A DNA stretch of 64,000 nucleotides from CAVRZR01 sp964354215 (GTDB lineage Bacteria > Actinomycetota > Coriobacteriia > Anaerosomatales > CAVRZR01), in the NCBI GenBank assembly GCA_964354215.1, contig CAYGYT010000005.1, forward strand, positions 1 to 64,000, given 5' to 3'. The position numbers were made by a program, and so were the translations under genes. Each line of letters starts with the position of its first letter. Within the stretch, counting starts at the first letter, position 1. This document shows, piece after piece, positions 57,262 through 64,000 of this stretch. The notes under the pieces were generated by a model. The model was given only the letters and a program-made list of their open reading frames with translations, was not told where the DNA came from and searched no databases.

Positions 57262-57702
57262 ATGCAGAGGCTGTTGGCGCTGGCACTCGCACTCTCGATC
57301 GCCGCTCTCACTGCTGCTGCTTGCGCCAGGCCCCCCGATCTGCCCGCCGATGCGTCGGCGGAGCGTGTCGCCCAGCGCTACTTCGAGCTGCTGGCAGCCG
57401 GCGACGACAGGGCGGCTCGGCAGTTGGTGTGGCGTCCGGAGCGATTCGATCGTGCGGTCAAGGACAGCGGTCTGAGGGGCCTCACGGACCTGGAGGTCGG
57501 GGAGTCGTGGGAGGACACCGCAGCGCACCGGCCCCCGGAGTACCGGGCCTTGAGCCAGATTCGCGAGCTCAGGGTGGAGTACGTCCGACACCGCACCGAC
57601 AGCGTGGGCACGCCGCCGGGAAACGACGGGCGCTTTGTGCTCCTCGGACGCGAGACCGAGGACGGCCCGTGGCTCGTGATCGAGATCGGTACGGGTCCGT
57701 AG
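57262..57702 (+). CDS. putative lipoprotein of unknown function
   Basis: 146-residue exported protein with lipobox LTAAAC (Cys near residue 21), so probably anchored to the outer face of the membrane. The mature part begins with AERVAQRYFELLAAGDDRAARQLVW, the helical start seen in NTF2-like/DUF4829-type stress domains, and ends with GPWLVIEIGTGP. ATG 57262, 9 bases after GGGAGG, is preferred to ATG 57253, which touches that site. Divergent from amtB2; the GAAAC array at 57109 could also affect it. Confidence 0.72.
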   Translation: MQRLLALALALSIAALTAAACARPPDLPADASAERVAQRYFELLAAGDDRAARQLVWRPERFDRAVKDSGLRGLTDLEVGESWEDTAAHRPPEYRALSQIRELRVEYVRHRTDSVGTPPGNDGRFVLLGRETEDGPWLVIEIGTGP

Positions 57703-57709
57703 GCAGGCC

Positions 57710-58165
57710 TCAGCTGCAGTTGCGCCACTCCTCGATCACCGTGGCGTGTCTCGGGTAGTGGCTGTAGGTGTCGACGCGCAGGCGTCGTCTGAAGCGCGTG
57801 TCGGTTGCGAGCAGCTCCTCGGGAACGCTGCCGAGGTAGCGGATCAGTCGAGCGTGCACCTCGTCGGCGCGGCCGAGCACCTCGGAAAGCGACAGACCGC
57901 GTCGCTCCTCGGTCATGACGGCATTGAACGCGTCGATGCCGCCGTACATCGCCGAATACCGCGGCGTTCGGCCGCCCGTCGCGATGAGCGGGAGGTACTT
58001 GAGCGCTTCTTCCTCCCACCAGGTCACGTGCGAGATGATGTCCTTCACGGACCACGTGCGCGTGACGAGTGCGTCCGTCATCTGCGAATCCGAGAGGCCA
58101 GCGTATGACTCGGCGAACGCCGCCCACGCCTTCTCTGTCCGCCCGACGAGCTGGTCTCTGTCCAC
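57710..58165 (-). CDS. DinB/YfiT-like four-helix protein
   Basis: 151-residue DinB-superfamily protein: TWSVKDIISHVTWWEEEALKYL with the metal-ligand His, and SHYPRHATVIEEW with the two distal His ligands near the C terminus, the HxxxH pattern of this fold. Such proteins are metal-dependent thiol-S-transferase relatives, often linked to stress or mycothiol/bacillithiol chemistry; the substrate is unknown. GTG 58165 lies behind GAGGAG. Confidence 0.82.
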   Translation of the reverse strand: MDRDQLVGRTEKAWAAFAESYAGLSDSQMTDALVTRTWSVKDIISHVTWWEEEALKYLPLIATGGRTPRYSAMYGGIDAFNAVMTEERRGLSLSEVLGRADEVHARLIRYLGSVPEELLATDTRFRRRLRVDTYSHYPRHATVIEEWRNCS

Positions 58166-58387
58166 GACTACGAGACTCCTCAGTAGGAATGGCCACGGCA
58201 AGAAGCCGCGTCCGGTCCCCGCGAGAATGCGGGCGCGATCATGGCGTCCAGCTGCAGCATACGCCGCTCCATCGGCCGATGAAGGATGCAGCCGCAGCGC
58301 CGAACAAAGGGCTTCCAATGGACGGCGCAGGCGGTAGAGTGGAGTTGGTCTTGTCGCGTCAGCAGGGATTCTCGAGAGGATGGGCCG

Positions 58388-58786
58388 GTGAACAAGGTCA
58401 TAGCACGGCTAGTCGATGGTGGCATGATCAAGGGGATGACGGCCGACTTCCTTCCGACGAAGGACGTCTTTCATGTGAGCGAGGGGACCACCCCAGCGGG
58501 GGCGAAGCCTGTGGAGATTCGCACGGCTGACCTGAAGGCGCTGTTCTTTGTGAAAGACTTCGCAGGCGATCCAGAGCACGTCCAGAAGAACGAGTTCGAG
58601 CCGACACACCCTCTCGCCGAGCGCCGGATCAAAGTGGTGTTCAAGGACGGCGAGGTCCTCGTGGGGACTACGACAGGCTACCAGCCGGGGCGCCCAGGGT
58701 TCTTCCTCGAACCGGCGGACGCCACTTCGAACATCGAGCGCTGCTACGTAGTTACAGCAGCCACCCGAGAGGTCAGCTTCCTGTAG
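58388..58786 (+). CDS. DUF6982-like conserved protein
   Basis: 132-residue protein with two similar beta halves: VIARLVDGGMIKGMTADFLP...PVEIRTADLKALFFVKDFAGDP and IKVVFKDGEVLVGTTTGYQPGRPGFFLEP. The DLKALFFVKDFxGD and GYQPxRPGFFL signatures match a small family I recall as DUF6982, of unknown role and sometimes compared to PilZ-like barrels. The GTG start is preceded by GAGAGGA. Stands alone. Confidence 0.75.
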   Translation: MNKVIARLVDGGMIKGMTADFLPTKDVFHVSEGTTPAGAKPVEIRTADLKALFFVKDFAGDPEHVQKNEFEPTHPLAERRIKVVFKDGEVLVGTTTGYQPGRPGFFLEPADATSNIERCYVVTAATREVSFL

Positions 58787-58833
58787 CTCGGACTCGCCGC
58801 CATGTCGCCCGCACGGCTCGGCACGACCGCGGT

Positions 58834-58839
58834 CTACCA
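58834..58839 (+). promoter_or_regulatory. -10 element for the secreted 887-residue protein gene
   Basis: TACCAT, 193 bases before ATG 59033; no clear -35. Implies a long leader. Confidence 0.35.
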
Positions 58840-58913
58840 TGATGCCCGCTGCCGGGTAGTTCGGCAGGAACTCGGGTTTCGTGCCTGCTCGAGGCGGGTA
58901 TCAAGGCCGTGGT

Positions 58914-58979
58914 GTCGCATCCGTGCGACCCATCGGGGAGACCGTCGCAATCCACCCGCGCCGGGGGCGACGGGTCCCC
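58914..58979 (+). ncRNA. structured leader RNA candidate
   Basis: Hairpin GTCGCA-TCCG-TGCGAC (58914-58929), then a 12-pair stem: GGGGA (58935-58939) with TCCCC (58975-58979) and CCGTCGC (58942-58948) with GCGACGG (58967-58973), around an 18-base loop. It matches no riboswitch class I can name. The stretch 58787-59032 has no gene. Confidence 0.4.
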
Positions 58980-59032
58980 AGGAGGGTCGACTCACCCGGC
59001 GCCGTTCGTGGCACGCTGGGAGGCGAGCGAAC

Positions 59033-61696
59033 ATGAAGCGGATGGTGCTCTGCAGACTCGCGAGGATACCGCGCTCAACTATCGCACTGCTCGTGGTCCT
59101 GCTCGCGTCGACCGTGGCGCCCGCGTCCACGCTCGCCACGCTCTCGGCGGAGGCGCTCGCGCCGAGCAAGCCCCCGGCAGTCATCGTCGACGACGACAAC
59201 GCCGTCCCGGGCAAGCGGATCACGGCCTGGCCGACGAGCATCTACTCGGTGTCGCCGTCGGACACGGTCGACTACTACAACATCACGCTCGAGCGTTCGC
59301 GGGACTACTACTTCCGGCTGGCGAAGACGGGGGGGACGGGCTCGGCGGAGCTGACGCTTTATGAGCCTCTCGAGACCGGCGAGACGATCCTCACCACCAT
59401 CACACCGACGTCGTCGAGCGGTGGCCGGATCGCGATACGACCCGAATCGACCGGCAAGCACTACCTACGCGTCCGCTCGACGGGAGGTACGTGCAACTAC
59501 CGGCTCTACGGGCCCGAAGTGGTGAGCAGCGTCCCAGGGTTCACACTCGGCGACCTGCTGTGGGGCGTGAACGAGAAGACCGGTGAGCTCAGTGGATACG
59601 GTCAGCGGTGCGTGGTCTACTCGCTGTCCCTGCAAGAGGGGCTCACGTACCACTTCAATGCGGCCCGCAAGAGCGGCGAAGGAACTCTGGTCTTCAAGCT
59701 GTTCGGTCCGGACTGCGCCAGTCCCTACGACGAGACGGCGCTGGTCACGGGGATCGGCGGAAGCACACACAAGTCCCTGAAGTTCACGCCGACGTCCACG
59801 GACACGTACTACCTCGCCCTGATGTGGTCGGGCGCTGCCGGCGAGTTTCGCCTCGTCCAGCCGGCGTCTCCCTTCGCGCTGGACAACGACGCGTACAGCT
59901 TCGAGAACTTCGGCGGATACGCGAGTCAGGCGCTCTTCAGGAGCGTGTTCGGTATCTTGCGGCTCACCCTCACCACACAAGAGAGCACCTACTACGAGGA
60001 CGTGTTCAAGACGAAGTACGGCGGAGGGGTCTGCTACGGCTTCGCGACGACGGCGGGCATGTTCTACCGACGCTCGCGGACGTTCACCGCCTACGGACCG
60101 GCACCCGCGGCGTTCTCCCCGGGTGCGACGTCGGTGCGACAGTTGACGCGGGCGACCACTGGCGGCGGCTCCAGGGACATCGACGAGCCTATCGAGCAAC
60201 ACATCAGCAAGTACTACTACTACCAGTACGATCCCTGGGTGCGAGCGACCTGGTATAGCTTCAACGGGTCCGACGTCGAGAACGTCTCGGACATGATCAA
60301 CGACGAGCTCGAACGCGGATGGGTGGATCCGTACTTCCTCGGCGGTTGGGGGCATGCGGTCAACATCACGGGAATCCGACCCACCGTCTCGGCGGGGAAC
60401 GCCCGGTTCGTGATCTACGACAACAACCACGCGAACGACTTCCAACTCATGGAGGCCGTTGGCGGCGTCGTGAGGTACCACGGAAGCGAGATCTCGACGC
60501 CGGTGGTCAGGCACATCTTGCCCCACGCGACGAACAGCATCGACCCGCTTTGGGGCTCGTATGCGGGAGTCGTCATCTCGGTCGTCCCGATACCGACTAC
60601 TCTTCCGAGCGCGCTGGTCGCGACTCTACCGACGAGTGCCGCGCCCAGCGTCCGGCTCCTCCACACCGACGCCGAGGGCAGGCGACTCGGCACGACCGCG
60701 GATGGTAGACAGGTCTCGGAGATCCCCGGCGGTGAGCTCATCGTTCCCGAAACGGGTCTCGTCAACTCGAGCTGGAAGCCACCGCTCGAGTACTACCTGC
60801 CGAAGGGCAGGGACTACACCGTCGAAGCGAGCAGGGTGACCACAGGAACACTCAAGTACCGGCTGTTCCTTGCTGGCGACCTCGTCGAGTTCGATGCGTC
60901 GGGCGTCGGGGCGAAGGTGGCGCCGAGAATCCAGACCTCGCTCTCGCAGCACGGATTCGGCTTCAGCTACCGGATGGAAGAGGATCCGGAAGGGCCGGAG
61001 CCGGAGCAGGGGAAGATGGGGACGGCGAGGGCGCAGCAACGTGCGCTCGGCTGGAGCCAGAGCCAGGCGACGACCCCCACCGTCACGCTTCGCCTCGATC
61101 GGGAGGTCACGAAGGGTGTCAACCGCAAGTTCGAGCTTTCGGGGCTGAAGATCGGCTCGAGCCAGGTCATCACGCCGACCGCGCCCGGTGCCGGGACCGA
61201 GCTCCGTCTCACGTCGAATGCATTGCTACCGTCATTCAGCTTGAGGCTCACTTCATTCCAGGGGAGAAGGCGGGTGACGACGCCGCTGAGCACGGTGCCC
61301 GCAGCGTCCGGGAAGCAGCAGTCGATCGTGGTCTGGAACTGGGCGACACTCGCGACGACGCCGGTGTTCCGGGTCGAGCAGACGGCGGCCGGCGAGTCGA
61401 TCACCGCGCTTCGCATCCCTGCACTGAGCGCCTCGGCGTTCGCCGCCGAAATGGGGGTCCGTCGACTTCTCGGCACGCCGACGCTCTCGCTGCAGATCCA
61501 GTCGAAGGCTCGCTTGCTGTCGACCGCATCGTTCAAGACGTACCTGAAGGGGCTTGTCGCGTCGAAGTCGCTCTCGCAACGCAACGCCGGGCTGCTCTTC
61601 GCGTACTTCGCGGCGGCCAAGTCGGTCCCGATCGCGACAGCCACGCCGGGTAGCGTGCTGCAGGTGAGGACGGTGCTGCCGACGCTGGTGCGTTAG
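59033..61696 (+). CDS. large secreted protein with PPC-like domains and a papain-like cysteine peptidase region
   Basis: 887-residue exported protein. After a signal peptide (residues ~1-40) come two PPC-like beta domains (WPTSIYSVSPSDTVDYYNITLERSRDYYFRL and the YSLSLQEGLTYHFNA region). A central segment (~300-500) has GGGVCYGFATTAGMFY, GWGHAVNITG and VIYDNNHANDF in the order Cys, His, Asp/Asn of papain-like peptidases. The C-terminal ~350 residues are beta-rich and end in a helical tail. GGGAGG precedes ATG 59033. The peptidase assignment rests on the residue order only; a surface-layer or adhesin role is also possible. Confidence 0.7.
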   Translation: MKRMVLCRLARIPRSTIALLVVLLASTVAPASTLATLSAEALAPSKPPAVIVDDDNAVPGKRITAWPTSIYSVSPSDTVDYYNITLERSRDYYFRLAKTGGTGSAELTLYEPLETGETILTTITPTSSSGGRIAIRPESTGKHYLRVRSTGGTCNYRLYGPEVVSSVPGFTLGDLLWGVNEKTGELSGYGQRCVVYSLSLQEGLTYHFNAARKSGEGTLVFKLFGPDCASPYDETALVTGIGGSTHKSLKFTPTSTDTYYLALMWSGAAGEFRLVQPASPFALDNDAYSFENFGGYASQALFRSVFGILRLTLTTQESTYYEDVFKTKYGGGVCYGFATTAGMFYRRSRTFTAYGPAPAAFSPGATSVRQLTRATTGGGSRDIDEPIEQHISKYYYYQYDPWVRATWYSFNGSDVENVSDMINDELERGWVDPYFLGGWGHAVNITGIRPTVSAGNARFVIYDNNHANDFQLMEAVGGVVRYHGSEISTPVVRHILPHATNSIDPLWGSYAGVVISVVPIPTTLPSALVATLPTSAAPSVRLLHTDAEGRRLGTTADGRQVSEIPGGELIVPETGLVNSSWKPPLEYYLPKGRDYTVEASRVTTGTLKYRLFLAGDLVEFDASGVGAKVAPRIQTSLSQHGFGFSYRMEEDPEGPEPEQGKMGTARAQQRALGWSQSQATTPTVTLRLDREVTKGVNRKFELSGLKIGSSQVITPTAPGAGTELRLTSNALLPSFSLRLTSFQGRRRVTTPLSTVPAASGKQQSIVVWNWATLATTPVFRVEQTAAGESITALRIPALSASAFAAEMGVRRLLGTPTLSLQIQSKARLLSTASFKTYLKGLVASKSLSQRNAGLLFAYFAAAKSVPIATATPGSVLQVRTVLPTLVR

Positions 61697-61726
61697 CGAC
61701 GGTCGGAGGGGCGGGGCGCCGCCGCT

Positions 61727-62872
61727 TCAGAACCGCGCCGAACGCAGTTGCTCGTATACCTGAGGCCGTGCGGTTTGATGGTCCGCGACGTATCGCTGGA
61801 CGTCAACGAGCGCGTTGTAGCGGGAGATCAGCCCGTTCAGCTCCGTTGTGAGAGCGTTGTACGCCTGCACCTGTTCGTTGTAGCGCGGGACGGCGACGGC
61901 GAGCGCGTTCGGATCTGAGGTCGTACTGAGCGCCTGCCGCGCCTGGTCGAGCGACGCCCTCCGCGAGGTGTGCTGGGTCGTCTTGCTGGCGATCTCATTC
62001 TGCAGTCGCTTCGCGGCCGAATCGACTTCGCGGAGCCGCCGTTGGATGTAGTCGATCTGCTCCCCGGCCACAAAGGCGCCGGTACCCTCGCCGATCTTGA
62101 TCACTGTCGGCTGCGAGGTCAGCGCAATGCCGCCTGCGAGCTTCTCGGCGGGGACACCTATCAGAGACGGCTCGGTGAGCTCGACGTACGCGTACCCCGT
62201 GTTCTTGTAGTCCACGCCCGGGGCGCGAATGCCCAGCGCGACGTGCTTCTCGGGCCGGAACAGGAGGATTGCCACGTCGTAGCCCTCGCGTGAAAGCAGT
62301 CCCGCGGCCAGCAGTGCCTTGTCGTCGCAGTCGCCATACCCTTCGGCGAACGTCTCGACCGGGAACTTCGGCGCGAGCGAGCCGGGGTCCGTGCGGTATT
62401 CGAGCGACTGGACCATCGACGTGATGAGCTCGGCGTAGCGCGACGCGTCCAGCCCGTCCCGCTGGCGGACCTCATGCAGCGCCTTGAGCATCGCGGCGTA
62501 GAACGCGTCCTGGCGCTCCTCGTTGACGAAGGCGCGGTAGTAGTCGGGCACCCAGTCGCCACGCTTCGAGTCGCCAAAGAAGATGGCGCTCTTCTGCGCG
62601 CTTGCGGCGCCGGCGTAGACCGCGCGGTCGACCGGAACACTGAGGCGGATAGTGCCCTTCTCGAACGCGAACTCGCGTGTCACGCCGAGCGAGCCCTGCT
62701 CGGTCGAGGACGGAACGATCCTCGGTTGGATGACGCCAGAGGGCATGGCGGCGGACAGCATGCGAGCGCAGCCGGCCGTCCCGAGCACGCCGATGAGTGC
62801 GAGCGCGACTGCGACTGCGAGGATCTCACCTCGGAGAGCGGTCTTCGCACGGCGTCGCCGTGGCAAGCTCAT
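61727..62872 (-). CDS. transglutaminase-like lipoprotein
   Basis: 381-residue exported protein with lipobox LGTAGC (Cys near residue 34). A transglutaminase-like core spans residues ~120-260: GYGDCDDKALLAAGLL with Cys, KHVALGI with His, and YAYVELTEP with the acidic residue. The last ~110 residues form a coiled coil (IQRRLREVDSAAKRLQNEIASK). Such proteins act as proteases or cross-linkers of surface proteins. Convergent with the large secreted protein at 59033, 30 bases apart; a functional pair is possible. Confidence 0.8.
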   Translation of the reverse strand: MSLPRRRRAKTALRGEILAVAVALALIGVLGTAGCARMLSAAMPSGVIQPRIVPSSTEQGSLGVTREFAFEKGTIRLSVPVDRAVYAGAASAQKSAIFFGDSKRGDWVPDYYRAFVNEERQDAFYAAMLKALHEVRQRDGLDASRYAELITSMVQSLEYRTDPGSLAPKFPVETFAEGYGDCDDKALLAAGLLSREGYDVAILLFRPEKHVALGIRAPGVDYKNTGYAYVELTEPSLIGVPAEKLAGGIALTSQPTVIKIGEGTGAFVAGEQIDYIQRRLREVDSAAKRLQNEIASKTTQHTSRRASLDQARQALSTTSDPNALAVAVPRYNEQVQAYNALTTELNGLISRYNALVDVQRYVADHQTARPQVYEQLRSARF

Positions 62873-63164
62873 GTGATCTTCCTCTTCCTGCGCCGTGGTG
62901 CCGCTACCGTTGCCACGCTGAGTTCATCGGCGTGCAGGAACCGCTCCTGAGTACCTGGATGCAGCTTGCCTCGAATCCGGCAACGCGTGAGCGCGCATTC
63001 AGATCGTCGCCAGAAGAGGAGTTCGCCTGCTGGGAACGGAGACAGATCTCGTCACGGCTGCTGGGCGTGGCTGGAGGCGGCTCGACCCCCGATTGCCTGC
63101 GGTTGATGCCTCCGGAGTTGGGCGCCGGAAACAAACCCGAACCTGCCATCCATGCCAGGCCGCG
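62873..63164. other. 292-base intergenic stretch
   Basis: No gene, repeat or RNA structure is recognised. Confidence 0.4.
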
Positions 63165-63446
63165 CTAGTGCTTCCCAACCGGCAGCCGCAGTTTGGTCTC
63201 GGTGCGCTCCAGAACCTCGTTCACGGAATGCTGGCGCACGAGCCAGGGCGCGAGGCCGAACGAGCGGGTTCCATCGACGCGCTTGACCCACACGGTGTGC
63301 CTGGCGTCGCACTCGACCTCGTAGTCCGGCGACGCGAAGCGGGACTTGCACGCCGCAAACAAGCCACTCCCGCCGTCATCTGTGAAGACAACGTCGGGCT
63401 CGGCGTTCGGCGTGTGAGGGCGAAACTGGCTCGACGACGTGCGCAT
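63165..63446 (-). CDS. small hypothetical protein
   Basis: 93-residue product beginning at ATG 63446, 7 bases after GGGAGG. It has a beta-rich pattern (PDVVFTDDGGSGLFAACKSRF, YEVECDARHTVWVKRVDG) and a basic C terminus; two Cys are present. No membrane segment or known motif. Longer versions starting upstream lack a ribosome site. Confidence 0.55.
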   Translation of the reverse strand: MRTSSSQFRPHTPNAEPDVVFTDDGGSGLFAACKSRFASPDYEVECDARHTVWVKRVDGTRSFGLAPWLVRQHSVNEVLERTETKLRLPVGKH

Positions 63447-63626
63447 GATGAAGCCTCCCATTCCGGGGCCGCGATGGAGCACTCGAGAGGGATCGGCGTC
63501 GTCGAAGAGGTTGAACGGCAGGCCCTTTGCGGGCCGGCGACGCGCGAGCAATCAGAGGAGTACCTTCAGTATGCCACGATTCCCGCCATCGCGCTGAGCG
63601 GGCAGCAACTTCGGCGTGAATGACTA

Positions 63627-64000
63627 CTACTGCGTAGCGGGCGCTACGCCCAAGCGGCTGGCGTGGCAATCGGTGCAGTACGTTGCGAAGTGGCACTGGA
63701 TGCAGAACGCCGCGCCACGCTGCTCGACCATGAGCGGATGCTGCTCAATCCACGGTCCCGTTCTCGGCTCCCAGCCCCTGTGGTGGCACATGCTGCAGAG
63801 GTCGGGCTTCTCCAGGTGACACCTCGCGCAGACCAGCCGGTCGGTCTCGGCGGCCGCGGCGTGGCCTGCGGGGGCGCCTTTGGCCCACCCGGCCGGGTGA
63901 GGCATCTCGACCCCGTGGCAGTCGGTGCAGAAGCTCGCCTCGTGGCACAGATCGCACTGCGCCCGATCGGTCGTGGCAATCTTGCTGTGGCCGTCCCGTT
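63627..64000 (-). CDS. multihaem c-type cytochrome (N-terminus beyond window)
   Basis: C-terminal ~123 residues of a periplasmic or surface cytochrome. Six haem-binding CxxCH motifs appear in order: CDLCH, CTDCH, CARCH, CSMCH, CIQCH and CTDCH, spaced 8-30 residues, with further His residues as distal ligands. Haem density (about one per 20 residues) is like NrfH/NapC-associated or cytochrome c7/c3-type carriers. The gene continues past 64000, so any anchor or signal and further haems are not visible. Points to respiratory or extracellular electron transfer. Confidence 0.9.
   Translation of the reverse strand, partial: RDGHSKIATTDRAQCDLCHEASFCTDCHGVEMPHPAGWAKGAPAGHAAAAETDRLVCARCHLEKPDLCSMCHHRGWEPRTGPWIEQHPLMVEQRGAAFCIQCHFATYCTDCHASRLGVAPATQ

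Noticed and set aside
58802..59032. 77-residue upstream extension of the secreted protein
   Set aside because: It would place a long basic non-conserved segment before an otherwise complete signal peptide, and the region folds as RNA.
1..64000. CRISPR arrays, insertion sequences, prophage, integrase or replication origin
   Set aside because: No regularly spaced repeats, transposase, integrase, phage structural genes or dnaA-box clusters were seen.

Overview
The window is a gene-dense, high-GC bacterial segment with short intergenic gaps, many 4-base start/stop overlaps and frequent GTG starts. It contains two 100-N scaffold gaps (37030-37129 and 47553-47652). A PdtaS/PdtaR (ANTAR) two-component pair, a GlnR-type regulator beside glnA, a LOG-family protein and leaderless promoters point to Actinomycetota. 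An archaeal-type three-subunit glutamate synthase, an HdrB-HdrC fusion, a PPi-type phosphofructokinase, LarE and a multihaem cytochrome suggest an anaerobe. I infer a deep-branching, probably uncultured lineage of the Coriobacteriia type. This rests on gene content, not on a marker phylogeny.

Layout, left to right. 1-5600: central carbon metabolism (an aldolase fragment, accD-accA, PPi-phosphofructokinase, an LsrF-type thiolase and a zinc alcohol dehydrogenase). 5660-7000: two tandem toxin-antitoxin pairs. 7100-10000: a LOG protein and a convergent UvrD/PcrA-type helicase. 10100-12640: an exported-polymer O-acylation cassette (SGNH protein, MBOAT acyltransferase, 40-residue membrane peptide). 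12790-21570: envelope and secreted proteins, including an L,D-transpeptidase, a six-repeat NlpC/P60 hydrolase, an MFS carrier and unknown membrane proteins. 21889-24860: tRNA-Leu(CAA), PdtaS/PdtaR and a phosphoesterase. 25000-32450: ammonium assimilation (HdrBC fusion, split glutamate synthase, glnA, glnR-like gene). 33100-42370: polA, a PASTA protein, ribosomal protein S1, coaE, a lytic transglycosylase and uvrB. 42430-45500: a CadC-type repressor and a P1B metal ATPase interrupted by an in-frame TGA. 45500-50500: a UbiB kinase, larE, acetyl-CoA synthetase and small proteins. 50500-57010: the reverse-strand operon amtB-glnK-amtB-glnB-glnD-pduO. 57260-64000: small proteins, a large secreted cysteine-peptidase-like protein, a transglutaminase-like lipoprotein and a truncated multihaem cytochrome c.

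Two systems stand out. First, the P1B metal ATPase: its second heavy-metal-binding domain reads GLD-TGA-PDC, so the TGA sits exactly where the first cysteine of CxxC belongs. A hairpin resembling a bacterial SECIS element begins 12 bases downstream. The simplest reading is a selenocysteine-containing (UxxC) metal exporter encoded by 42874-45498. Second, nitrogen control: GAAAC/GTnAC boxes at 11-base spacing lie upstream of the Hdr-glutamate synthase operon, glnA and the amtB operon. These match the known GlnR operator style, and a GlnR-like gene sits directly after glnA. Ammonium uptake (two AmtB), sensing (two PII, GlnD), glutamine synthetase and glutamate synthase therefore appear to form one regulon. 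The first gene of the glutamate synthase operon is an HdrB-HdrC fusion, which may supply its electrons.
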